A stretch of DNA of 64,000 bases from Liriodendron chinense (Eukaryota > Streptophyta > Magnoliopsida > Magnoliales > Magnoliaceae). The notes beneath the pieces were generated by a model. That model worked only from the letters and a program-made list of their open reading frames with translations. It ran no database searches and was not told the DNA's origin. The stretch lies in assembly GCA_003013855.2 (NCBI GenBank), contig ML058507.1, positions 434,001 through 498,000 of the forward strand, in the 5' to 3' direction. Shown here piece by piece: positions 49,886-60,378 of the stretch (its first letter is position 1; each line of letters starts with the position of its first letter). The position numbers and the translations under genes were made by a program.

Positions 49886-50045
49886 AATATTTTTGTGTTT
49901 TTGAAAATTTTTGATTTGAAAGCAAGGGACATATTTTTTTGTGATTTTTTACAAATATTTGATTTGAAAGCAAGGAAAATATTTTTTTGTGATTTTTACA
50001 AATATTTGATTTGAAAGCAAGGGAAATATTTTTATGATTTTTGAA
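49886..50045 (-). repeat. tandem repeat of 47-48 bp, about 3 copies
   Basis: GATTTGAAAGCAAGG occurs at 49913, 49961 and 50008 with (T)n-GTGATTTTTACAAATA between. Confidence 0.85.
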
Positions 50046-50631
50046 GAGGTGTTTTTGCAATGTTTTTGTATTTTGTGATTTTTCTGAAATGCAGGGAAAA
50101 GTATGGAATTTTCATCCACTTCCAGCTTCTACTGCTGGTAAGGCACCCGATCCATTTTACGTCAGCGAGCAGGACGAGTCTCACACAGTTAAGTGCCGTA
50201 GTTTTACATCTTCGGATGAGGAGATTGTTGAGGGTTTTCAGTCAACACACCCACAAAGTTGCCTGTTCCTCATGTGTAATGCACATAGACCATGTATTGT
50301 CCGACGGACTCCTTCGGCCACAAAATGAGCCACATCCTCACATTTCCCTTAGTCAATCCAGTTTGGGGCCTTACGTTGCTCAGAATTCCGTGAGGGTGCG
50401 CTCCACCTCCCAACAGCCTTAATCCCCTTCATGAGTTTTAGGAACAGGGAACATTCGTCAGATTCAACAGCGACTTCCAAATCAAGGTTGTCTATCACGG
50501 TGCGTTCAACACGAACAGGATTGCGGGGTTCTGCCCGCCTCAGCTTTCACCTGTTTAAAAGATTCCGGACATCCGTACGATCAGTGTCAGCCATGTCCGG
50601 GACAGGTTAGGAAAGAAAGTCCCCGAGAAGT

Positions 50632-50696
50632 TAATCCCAGTGTAGTTTTAGGTCTTCGGACCGCTGTGGATGAATTTGTGCAGTTGAAATTGATGG

Positions 50697-50769
<73 letters not shown>

Positions 50770-51800
50770 AAAAGGTTCCAGAGTTCAACTCAAGTGTTTG
50801 GGATTGCTACTGGTTTTTATGAAAAACTCAAAAATCTTTTTGGTATTTTTGGAAATGATCCAGGTCATCAGATCCTGGCCTGGACGGCTGGGATCGATGC
50901 CGGTTTTTATTAAAAATCTCTCGGGATGTTGATCCCGACGTAGTTTAAGGTCTTCGGACCCAAAAACTGTACAAGCTAAACATACATTCTTTTTGTGATT
51001 TTTTAAAAAATGTTCCAGGCTGTTAAATCTCAATTTGAACGGTCAAGATTAACACTGGTTTTTATTGGAAATCTCTCAGGATTTTGATCCCGACGTAGTT
51101 TAAGGTCTTCGGACCGCAAAACATGTAGCGGGGCTGGTGATATATTTTTGTGATTTTGAAAAGTGTTCTGAGTCATCGATTCTGATTTTGATGGTTGAGA
51201 TCAATGCCCATTTTTATTAGAAATCCCTCGGGATCTTGATCCCGACGTAGTTTAAGGTCTTCGGACCAAAAATATGTATAAGCGATGCTAGAAATCACAT
51301 TTTTTGTTTTTTAGAAAATGTCCGGAGTCATCAAGCCTTAACGAAGACCGATGCCGGTTTTTATTGAAAATCTCTCGGGATATTGATCCTGACGTAGTTT
51401 AAGGTCTTCGGACCAAGAACTGTACAAACTGAATATACACTCTTTTTGGTGACTTTTCGAAATGATCCAGGTCATCAGATCTTGGCCTGAACGGCTTGGA
51501 TCGATGTTGGTTTTTATTAAAATCCCTCGGAATATTGATCCCGACGTAGTTTAAGGTCTTCGGGCCGCACTATGTGCAAGCTGAAAATACATTCTTTTTT
51601 ATGATTTTTTTGAAATGATCCAGGCTGTTGAATCTCAATTTGAACTATCAAGATTAACACTGATTTTTATTGAAAACCTCTTGGGATGTTGATCCCGACG
51701 TAGTTTAAGGTCTTCGGACCATAAGACTGTACAAGCGTACAGTAATCAAGGGCGGAGATTCTTGGGATTCTTCTTGGAATGGTTCAGATCATCAGGTCAT
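50632..51800 (-). repeat. satellite-like array of about 150-bp units in the LTR
   Basis: The core GATCCCGACGTAGTTTAAGG then TCTTCGGACC recurs at 50931, 51086, 51238, 51385, 51537 and 51691 (spacing 147-155), with a diverged copy near 50634. Between the cores lie CGGTTTTTATTAAAAATC and AATGATCCAGGTCATCAGAT words. At least six units, near the outer end of U3. Confidence 0.93.
50699..50766. repeat. (AT)n microsatellite
   Basis: About 68 bp of uninterrupted AT inside the LTR, seemingly splitting a unit of the 150-bp array. Confidence 0.95.
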
Positions 51801-52136
51801 GGCCTTGGATGGTTGAGATCAATGTTTGACCAAGTCAATTTTTTTCTTTTTTTTCCTTGAAAATTCCATGAAATTTTTCCACATCATCAAGCCAATTTCT
51901 CACCAACTTCTCACAAGATGAGATTTTGGTGAGATTTCTTACATTTTCTCACCATTCTCTTCCATCACTTCATTCTTACAAGGAGGTACAAGATTCACTT
52001 GCAACCACCCTTCCCAAGGAGGAGTTCTTCCCAAGGAGAGAGGAGGAGAGGTAGTTTCAACTAGGGCGCCGCCCGGATCGCCCCTGACCCCTGGTTTCTT
52101 CAGTGGGTTGGGTAAAGGGGTGCACCCCCCCTTTTG

Positions 52137-52143
52137 TATATAA
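52137..52143 (+). promoter_or_regulatory. possible plus-strand promoter for the antisense ORFs
   Basis: TATATAA lies about 2.1 kb before the first antisense ORF. Some 30 bases downstream begins a CT-rich leader (CAATCTCTCTCTTCTCTCTC) typical of plant 5' UTRs. The 52.2-54.25 kb stretch between would be leader and intron; it holds pyrimidine-rich runs and ends with TTGTAG/GATTCA just before the ATG. Inference only. Confidence 0.4.
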
Positions 52144-52199
52144 CATGGGGCACCTTTGCCCCTTCCAACGTGCAATCTCTCTCTTCTCTCTCTCATACT

Positions 52200-54255
52200 T
52201 TCTTTTTCTCAAAGTTTTCTCTCTCCTCTTGGTGGTTCTTTGCTTCTCTCAAGTGGTGGGCCTTAGAGAAGTTTTGGGACAGCAAGGTGGTCCTTCTTTG
52301 GTGAGTGGTAAAGGTATGGACCACTCCCTTTCTCTTTCTTGTCCTTTTCCTTCTTCATTGTCTCTTCTCATGGTTCTTTTCTTTTTCCATGTAGCTATTC
52401 CAAAAGGAGTGAAGGTGGGCCCAAGTGTTTGGCCATTTTCTAGATCTCCAATCTATTTCAAAGGTGGTGCATGGAGAAGGACATTGCAAGCTTTCCATTT
52501 CATTTTTTCTTTTCTTCTTTTCACACTCCCTTCATGTGTATGTAAAGGGTTATTTTGCCATGTCCATCAAGTGTGAATGGCAAAATATACTATCTTTTCC
52601 ATGGGAGTTGGGCCTCTTTTCATATGTATCAAATGGGCTCAAAGTGAAGTCATGGCCCTTGGTGTATTTGATGGGCCCAATGCTTCATTTTGGGCTCCCT
52701 CTTACCTTCTTGTTCTTGTCATTTCCTTTGGAACTTTCTTTTTCTTTTCCATCTTCTTTCCAAGATTTGGGCCCATGGGCATGGTAGGGCCCATCTCAAG
52801 TTTTGGGCTCATGGGGCTCACTTTAGGTGACCCCATCTTTCTTCACATATGTATGGACCAAGGTGACTAGCCCATTCTTCACTTGGATCCCAAGTGGGCT
52901 AGATTTCTTAGTTGGGCCTTTATGGACAAGTAGCCCAAATCTTCCACCATTTCTTGATTATGATGTACATCCTTGTACAAAGTATGGTGGGTTCCTTGGA
53001 GTTTTTCCATATGGATGGGCTTTTGGGCCTTCATTGAAGCTTGGATTTCTTTGGACCATGTGTACACCACTACACTTTGTCCATGTAAGCTCTTTTCCTT
53101 TCATGCTTTTTCTTTTGATGGATGGAGGACTTGAGTTACTTGATCATCTACAAGTCCCATGAGTGAATTGTTCCAACAATCTCACTAAGTTCAAATGGTT
53201 TTTTCTTATGGGGGGAAAGTGGTCCTCAAGAGTTTCCTTAGGTGTTATCAATCTCAAATGGATGATCCTCCTTCAAGTGAGCTATCCATGCAACCATAAC
53301 TCCTTGAACTTTTCTTTGGGGGCTTGGTGGGTCATCCACCATCATTCTCAAATATGAGTGATTTTTCTCTCGATTTGTGAGAAAGAATGATACCCATAAG
53401 TTGCCCAATTTTGTCCCATGCTTTGGGACACTTTGGATTTTGATCTTCAAGTGGGCTATGTATACCATTCTTATCCATTTTTCATTTTCATGACGGTTGG
53501 GTGACTCATCAAGCCATGCCCTCTTGTGCTCAAATGGTCCCCTTGTTTTGAAAAGAAATTAGTGCACATAAGTTGCCCAAACTTGCCCTTTCATGGGCAT
53601 TTTCAACTTGATCTTTCATGTGGGCTATGTGCATCAACTTTTTACCATTAGCTTCTTTGATTCATATGTTTGTGGGTAGATCGCCATGTTGTACTCTCAT
53701 GGTCAACACTTTCATCGAGATGGTGCACATAGGGGTGCCCATGGTTAACCCATGAATGGGTCCTCATGTTCTTCAAGTGGGCTATGTGCTCCCTTCAATC
53801 CATTGAGGTGAGGCATTTGGGTTGCTCTTGGGGGCCCATTTCCCTCCTATTCTCCACTTGTCCATGTACATGTGTAAAAAGATGGAAACATCTTAAGTGA
53901 GAATCATGGCCTTAGCATAAAAGTGGACCAATCCTTGGTCACATGTGGACTTTGAAGAGGGATTTCTCATGTGAAGTAGGATTCTTATCCTTTGTTGATC
54001 TCATGGTACTTGAGTGCATTTGTTGTCCAAAATGTGTCCTTGGATGATGGACTTTTCTTACCTAAGGCATGCCATGCAACCTTCTTTAAAGTGGGCCTTG
54101 CTTTCTTCAATGGGCCCAACACTTGTCCTAGGTAACACATGGAGTTGGACTTTAGATCTTGCATTTGAATGTGAGTCCAATCCTATGGGTTTCCTGGATG
54201 ATAATTTGAATTTTAACGGGTAAGGGATAGGGACTTACCTTGCCAAGCTTGTAGG
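52200..54255 (+). other. spacer between LTR and antisense ORFs
   Basis: Non-coding. Contains a loosely tandem stretch at 53330-53800 with three copies of AGTTGCCCAA and CAAGTGGGCTATGTG. Frames of 80-157 codons here have no domain and T-rich composition. Confidence 0.5.
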
Positions 54256-54260
54256 ATTCA

Positions 54261-55647
54261 ATGGCGGATGGTACCAGAGGTCGTCGAGTGATTAATGAGG
54301 ATGATCCTGCCTTCATCATCCGCCGAGGGGACCACATGTGTTCCTTGACTATGGAGCATCAACCTCTTCCCGCCATCAAGGGTCGAGGTACCAGGGATCA
54401 CTGGGACAACTGGGTGAAGGATCCACAGCCCTTGCTTGAACGAGTATTGGCTGGTACTCCTTTTGCTAGCCTCCTCACCTTACGTTTTCATAACAACAGT
54501 GCCAACCGCATGATGCTCGCGGCCCTTTGCGAGAGGTGGCGGGACGAGACCCACACCTTCTAGCTCCCTTGTGGTGAATGGGGAATAACTCCCCTGGACA
54601 TTTATATGCAAATAGGCTTTCCGTTTCATGGGACAGTTGTTCCCCAAGTCAGCTCTCTGGCTCCCATCACTTCCACTGACTGGCTACGGCTTGTCGGTGA
54701 TGTCCCACCCGAGGATGAATTCCAAGGCCATCAAGTAAAGATGCGATGGTTCTACAACACTTTTACCTCCGTCATCCCCACTACTGAGCTAGAGGCCCTC
54801 CACAAAGCAAGGGCCATGATCACTTACGCCTTCGGGTCCTTCCTTCTCTGCCACGCCAATGAGAGGGTCGACCCTAAATTTCTTCGCTTGGTTGAGGATC
54901 TACACCACCCCTACAATTGGAACGGGGCTATCCTGACTCATATTTTCCAGGGTCTGGATAAGACCTGTCGGAATAGCCGGTCCTACACCGGTTTCTGGCT
55001 TGTCGTCGAGGTATTTCTTCATCCACCTTTCTTGGAGACATTTACCTTCTTTCTCTCTCTGATCTTTAGGTGTGCCTTTGCCCAGACTTGCTTTTATGAC
55101 CATTTTTCCTATCTCGCGCCGAGGATGCGGGACGATGTTGAGCCCTCTTTGTATCGCCACATGTACCCTAGTGTTACTCTGTAACTGATCGTGGTGACCT
55201 CATTTGCTGTAGCTCGCTCGGATGCTGTATGCCAACTTTCCTCTCTATTACACCCCTCAGCGTGTGGAGGCATATGATGCTTCATGCCTCCGTATCATGC
55301 TTTCCGACGTTGAATCTTTTCAGTGGTATCTGGGTGAGAGGTTGCTTCGGCAAGTCATTGGGGTGGCTCGGGTCCCTTGTTCTGCACCTCCTCCAGCTGC
55401 TCAGATTCCTGCTCGCGAGATGGCTGATGCTCTTGCGGGCCAGCCCGGATTTCATTTCACGATCCCGGATCGTGACTATGATGAGTGGTATTTGCTGTAC
55501 GGCCAGGGGCCTCTGCTTCCTTCGCTCTACGTTCCAGGGGGCCGTCGCAGATATGCTGGAGGCTCGGTGACTGCTCCTTTGATGGATCTTTACCGTCGGG
55601 AGCGGGACGAGAGGAGGGACGATGACGACTATGTTGGCGACTTGTAG
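54261..55647 (+). pseudogene. antisense ORF 1 of the Tat element, plant-mobile-domain-like
   Basis: ATG at 54261 in good context (TTCAATGGCG) starts MADGTRGRRVINEDDPAF. A stop TAG at 54561-54563 breaks the frame between DETHTF and LPCGEWGITPLDI, which sits where mobile-domain proteins have the TFHLPCGE motif. The same frame goes on with RSYTGFWLVVEV. Then comes an intron-like stretch (55011-55069, GTATTT to CTTTAG); splicing it would need two more bases to restore the frame into CFYDHFSYLAP. A further frame, from 55222, ends RRDDDDYVGDL with TAG at 55645-55647. Plant mobile domains (PF10536) occur in host MAIN-type genes and in antisense ORFs of Tat elements; their role in the element is unknown. 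The assignment rests on motif memory, not a search. Confidence 0.6.
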
Positions 55648-55833
55648 CCTGCTTTTGTATTCAGCTTACTTGATGGATGGCCTTCTCCTTTTGGTTTTTA
55701 CCTTCTTTTGTAAAATCTTTTGAATGAATATACGATCTTTGACTTGTCTCAAATTCCCTGATGATGTCTGGATGTTTTGGCCTTTGACTCATTCCTTAAT
55801 GATTTGTGGAAGATGAGACTTCTTGATTGCATG

Positions 55834-56330
55834 GATGATGACCTGGACGGTTCAGATTGCTTGATTTGGTCCTGTGGGTCCACTTGATGATTAGATCTTG
55901 GATTCTGGCCTTCTTTCTTGATGATCAAGCCTTTGATCTTGCTGCTTTATGACTTGTGTAAGCTTTTTCATGGTTTAGATCATGCTGATCTAGTCTTTGA
56001 ATGGCTCAGATTGATAGCTTCGGCCCTGTGGGCCCACTTGAGACCTCAACTTTACTTTGGAGCACCTCTTTTTGATGATTTGTGAGGCTAAGAAAGCTTC
56101 TCATGGTGTGGATGATGACTTGAACGTCTCGGATCGCTTGACTTGGCCTTGTGGGCCCACTTGATGATCAGATCTTGGATTCTGACCCTTCTTTTGATGA
56201 TCAGACCTTTGATCTTGCTGTTTGATGGCTCATGTAGGTTCTTCCATGGTTTAGATCATGGTGATTTAGTTTTTGAATGACTTGAATTGCTTATGGCCCC
56301 CACTTGATCATCTTTCCCTCTCTTTGACTC
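55834..56330 (+). repeat. 277-bp tandem duplication between the antisense ORFs
   Basis: GATGATGACCTGGACGG (55834) and GATGATGACTTGAACG (56111) start two copies sharing GATCTTGGATTCTG, CCTTTGATCTTGCTG and CATGGTTTAGATCATG. Confidence 0.8.
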
Positions 56331-56608
56331 TATTAGACCTGTTCTGACCGCAGTGCTTCGTGATTGGACCGGTGGGATATCTTCCAGATGATCTTGATCA
56401 ACCTCAATCGAAATCTGGAAGGGATTGGAGCCTTGGGCGGCCCTCAGGGTGCCATCTGCTGAGGTGGACTATCAGCCTCACCTACCAAGAACCATGGAGC
56501 CAATCCCTCGGAGAGAGAGGGAGCCCGTCCGTACGGGCGGCCCAGAGCGGGCCACCCAAGGCTCGCCTCTTATGCGGCCTGGGCTGACTCTGGTTCGGAC
56601 ATTCTCTT

Positions 56609-57463
56609 ATGTCCACTGCTCCTGTCCCCACTTGTTTTGTACTAGCGAGTTCGATTCCAGCCATGAATCCTTTCTTCTCTTTGTCTTTTCTCTTCATCTT
56701 GTCTCCTTCCTATTTTGTCCTTTCTTGGGCAGCCTTGGATGGTGATTTAGGGGCCATAGTGGGAGAGGTTGGTGGTTCTCATACTCCAGCACTTGGTGAA
56801 GGCTTTAATGATGGAGGGATTCCTTTAATGGACGGTGAAGATGGTGCATTGAATGGGGGCATTGATGAGGGACTAGGGGTGGTGGTTAGTGGAGCTTTGA
56901 ATGGCCCCATTAATGGCAGCCATGCTGAAATTTCTGATTTGAATGGGGCCTTCATTATGGGAGGAATGGATGGTATGGATGGGATGATGAGATGGGACAT
57001 AGGTGAGGTTATGCATCCCTTGAGCGTGGGCCACATGGATGATGTGATTGATGGAGGTGATGGGACCATGATGGACATAGATGGGCTGATCTCATGCTTG
57101 GATGGGATGGATGGTTCAGATGATACCTTTGACGGTTTGGATGCTCTTGATGAGGACCGAGATGTGCGGCATACTTGTTTGGGTGGACTTGATGTGATCA
57201 TTGATGATGTCCCCTTGATGATGGATGGTATGGATGCCTCGATGATCCCTTTAATCGGCCAGGATGATGACTGGATTCATGATTTCCTGTTGGAGAGGGC
57301 CGCAGGTCCAGATCTAACCGTTGATTCTTCAATCGGGGTTGCCGGGACCCTTCTTGATGGTTCAGATGCATTTTTCGATGGTCAGGTTGGCCAGGATGCC
57401 ACGATGTGTGGTGTGATCTTCACTGGTAGCCCTTTTGATGGAGAGTATCGCCCTTTCTCTTGA
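56609..57463 (+). CDS. acidic Met/Asp/Gly-rich ORF, unknown
   Basis: A 284-codon frame begins with a hydrophobic stretch (about residues 20-45). It then consists of irregular MDG, DGMDG, LDGMDG repeats from GATGG-rich DNA. It overlaps antisense ORF 2 by 29 bases in another frame. It could be a real N-terminal exon separated by a frameshift, or low-complexity DNA that happens to be open; the opposite strand is also open for 140 codons here. No domain recognised. Confidence 0.3.
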   Translation: MSTAPVPTCFVLASSIPAMNPFFSLSFLFILSPSYFVLSWAALDGDLGAIVGEVGGSHTPALGEGFNDGGIPLMDGEDGALNGGIDEGLGVVVSGALNGPINGSHAEISDLNGAFIMGGMDGMDGMMRWDIGEVMHPLSVGHMDDVIDGGDGTMMDIDGLISCLDGMDGSDDTFDGLDALDEDRDVRHTCLGGLDVIIDDVPLMMDGMDASMIPLIGQDDDWIHDFLLERAAGPDLTVDSSIGVAGTLLDGSDAFFDGQVGQDATMCGVIFTGSPFDGEYRPFS

Positions 57464-59268
57464 TTGTCGGTCTTTTGCGCACTCTGTTCATGAGGTGGGC
57501 GAGTCTTCCCATGCGGCTGAGGTTATGACAGTTTCGGACAGTGATGCGACTATATCAGACATAGTCGTTACTGAGGGTAGGTCAGGGGCTGTCGAGTCTA
57601 CAGAGGTTCCAGTTTTTCCTTCTCCTTCGCCTGTCGACCTTCCGATCCTCGATGAGTCATCATTGATTTCTGGGCCTTTTGTTCTGGAGGGGGCGCCAAT
57701 GAGGACTTGTCAGCTGCTTCCTCGTCCTTCTTGCTCGCCACGGCTGCTTGCTTGGCTTGATGGTTTGTCAGCCTATGAGATTCGGGATTTGGAGTCCTAT
57801 GGCTTCGGCAGTCTGATCCATCTGGCTAGAGTTGACATTGATTGGAAGATGCTCGGAGTTTCTTTGATTGATTGGGTCCCTTCGTTGAACTTGTTCGCGT
57901 TCAACGATATAGAGATGGGACCCTCTTTGGAGGAGCTTGCCCGCTTGACAGGACTACCCTGGGATTATACTTAGTATTTCTCGCCGAAGACTGCCACACC
58001 GCAGAACTGGTTCGGGATCCCCTATCTTGTTCAGCCTGCAGCTGCCGGCCAGGATGCTGTAGTGTTCTCCTTGGACTTGCTGTATGATCTTTTTTCGGGT
58101 CCTCGGAGTGTGGCCGATTCTACCTTTGCTCGGAATGCACTGATGTTCTGTTTGATAGCTGAGGTGCTGTTCTCGGGATGGCGCAGGTCCCAGACTCCTT
58201 TGCTTTTTGAGGTGATGAGCCGAGCTATCCGACAGTAGGGAATCATTTCTCTCATCTTGGCCGAGCTGTTTAATGGGCTGACTGACTGTGCCCTGGGCCG
58301 TACCCGTATCCTTTGCGGCTGTTGTGCCTTTTTCAGGTATTTTTTTTTACACCTTTTTCTTCTTGCTTTGTTAGGAATTGCTTGGCTCTAGCTGAACTTC
58401 TTTTCCTTTTTGTGATCAGGTTTGGCTATGGGAGCGTCTTTCTTTGACCGTTCCTGTACCCCTTCCTGGTATTCCTAGCTCTGACGTCATGCGTTATATC
58501 ATGGAGTTTCTTCCTCATACAGCTAGGATGAGCGAGCCCTTGTATCGCAGGATGTTCGCTGAACTTCGTGACTGGAACGTTCATTGGGAGTCATCTTGGC
58601 TTTCACTTCCTCCAGTGCTTTGCGATGCACATCGCCTTCCTCTGATGTTGGTAGGCTTTCGATCTTACTTTTCTTACCATCCCATTCGGTTCCTGCGGCA
58701 GTTTGGGTACGAGCAGGATGTTCCTCTTTTCGCTTTCACGGGTATCGGGCGTCGAGCGCTTCCATCTAGATCCTCTGACTTTAGGACCCGGGTCGATGGA
58801 TCTTGGGTGAGTTACTTGACTGCTGATTTGCTGGGTTTTAAGCTGCGGACTTTTCCGATGGCGACCGCCCCATATCAGTACTGGGTTGCTGAGCAGTCTT
58901 TGTATTGACGTATCCCTTGCTGGCACTAGACTGTTGATGAGGATGAGCAGGATATCCTTGGAGATGCTGGCTCTTCATCTGGTTCATATGAACCTTTTGA
59001 GGAGCGCCCATTCATTAATCATTGCTTCCTTTTGGCCACTCATGGCCATCTGCTGTCTGAGATTTCTGCACTTCGGTATCATTGTGAGATGATGTCGAGG
59101 AGATTGGCTGCCGATCAGAGGTTGTCTGACGAGGAGACAGCGATCCGTACCCTTGAGCGCGATGAGGCGCATTACCTGCGTATGGAGGTGAGTAGGTTGA
59201 GAGCGAGGCTATCTTTTTATGAGTCAGAGGACTTACCTGATGTGGCCGAGGAGGAGGGTAGAGATTGA
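57435..59268 (+). pseudogene. antisense ORF 2 of the Tat element, mobile-domain-like with coiled coil
   Basis: The N-terminal part is acidic. It is followed by LSAYEIRDLESYGFGSL, WVPSLNLFAFNDIEM and LARLTGLPWDY, a pattern I know from plant mobile-domain/transposase-28-like retroelement proteins. The frame stops at TAG 57972-57974, continues in frame (FSPKTATPQNWFG...), and stops again at TAG 58236-58238. An intron-like segment (58337-58419, CAG/GTATTT...ATCAG/GTTTGG) leads to VWLWERLSLTVPVPLPG, which fits the family's W.WER motif, but the phases do not match, so an indel is likely. Two more stops lie at 58906-58908 and 58927-58929. The C-terminal 110 residues are rich in Glu, Arg and Leu (RLSDEETAIRTLERDEAHY) and look coiled-coil. 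It ends at 59268. Confidence 0.6.
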
Positions 59269-60378
59269 TGGTGTTGGCCACCTACACATTCCTTTTTTGC
59301 ATATATGTTCGATGATGATGCATTTTTTTTGTATTTTTTTGAAAGAGATGACATGATATGTGTAAAAGAAATATGATGCTTTTAATGAAAAAAAGAAGAA
59401 AACTTTTTTGGGAATCTATTGTGCCATGAGTTGTCTTGTGAGCGTGTGTCTGGATTTTGTGTCGGGATATAGGAATCAGAACTGGGGCTCGGCCAATGCT
59501 TTGACCGATGTCTCGAGATTATCTTGCGTGATCCTTTGGTTCCATAGAGGTGTAGGCAACAGAAACTATTGCCTCTCGAGATTGTCAGAATTTGCAGAGC
59601 TCTTCGCTCCTGACTGCACTTCTTCTTGTTCTTGAACTGTGACGGCTCGAACCGATCTGGACTGTCTGATTTCTTGGTACCTGCACTTTTCATTTTTTTT
59701 TCTTTTTTCATTTGAGCCATTTTTGCCTGTAGCGCTCTTTCGAGTTTTCACTACAGCCGGCCTTTTCCCGTCATTTTTGCCAGTGGCGCCCTTTTGGGTT
59801 TTCACCACGTCCCGGGTATTTGATCTTGCCTGCCCCTTGGCAGCTATGCTGTTTTTACCCTCAGTGCCCTTTCGGGTTTTCACCAAGTCCGCTGTATGCC
59901 CACTGTTTTTACTCGGAGCGCCCTTTCGGGTTTTCACTCCGCCCTCTTTGTTTAAGCACACATTTTTTTTTCTTTTTTTCTTTTTTTTTTTTGGATCTTT
60001 GGATAACTGCGGCGGTTAGAGGTCGGGAATTCGTCGTTGCCGGCCGATGGCAGTCTTTCAGCCCTTATCCCAAGTTACGATGATAGAGCTGTTGGTCTTA
60101 GCTAAAGACCCTTCTGAGATGAATGGATGGATGACTGTGTTTCTTCTTGGGCTGATTTTTTTCTTGGGTGCCTTGCTTTGGCTTCCCTTTTTCTTTCTCT
60201 TTTTCTTCTTTTTTTTATTTTTTATTTTGTATTCTTTTTCTCTCTTTTTTTGTCTTTTCCTTTTGAATCCTCTTACTTGAAACACTTATTGGTGGACGGG
60301 AATAATTTCTCAGAGGTCTTCGCTTCGTCCTCTTGACTTCAGCTCTATTAAAGTAACTCTTGATAAGGTCAGAATAAC
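59269..60378. other. spacer between pol and antisense ORF 2
   Basis: Apart from the KTRKGA repeat it holds T-rich runs (59960-59995, 60185-60260) and no supported gene. Confidence 0.5.
59730..59955 (-). repeat. four-fold repeat encoding VKTRKGA
   Basis: GCCCTTTCGGGTTTTCAC (minus strand GTGAAAACCCGAAAGGGC) recurs near 59735, 59790, 59865 and 59920. On the minus strand it reads VKTRKGAPSKN, VKTRKGTEGKN, VKTQKGATGKN and VKTRKSATGKN inside a 131-codon frame (59566-59961). It lies 3' of pol; no start or splice link to pol is shown. Confidence 0.7.

Larger units (their letters stand above)
46444..51837 (-). repeat. Tat 3' LTR, boundaries estimated
   Basis: The left edge begins TGTGGACCCTCG and the proposed right edge ends CCAAGTCA, giving TG...CA. 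Just right of it (51840-51863) the minus strand is a purine run, GGAAAAAAAAGAAAA, which would serve as polypurine tract. A minus-strand TATA box lies at 47482-47489, making U3 about 4.3 kb and R-U5 about 1 kb. Ogre/Tat LTRs may reach several kb. An alternative polypurine tract is the CT-rich plus-strand run near 52170-52215. Confidence 0.5.

Noticed and set aside
50931..51720. CRISPR-like array because of the evenly spaced 30-bp core
   Set aside because: The spacers are themselves repeats of one another and the setting is a plant retrotransposon LTR; it is a tandem satellite.
52103..52576. 157-codon plus-strand ORF
   Set aside because: Translation is a run of Phe, Leu and Ser from T-rich DNA in the supposed leader; no domain.
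54261..55647. Independent host gene of MAIN type rather than an element-borne ORF
   Set aside because: It lies between pol and the LTR of one Tat element, where antisense ORFs are known, and is as decayed as pol. Still, capture from such a host gene is possible.
56779..57201. 140-codon minus-strand ORF rich in Pro and Ser
   Set aside because: Mirror image of the GATGG-rich plus-strand ORF; low-complexity DNA leaves both strands open.
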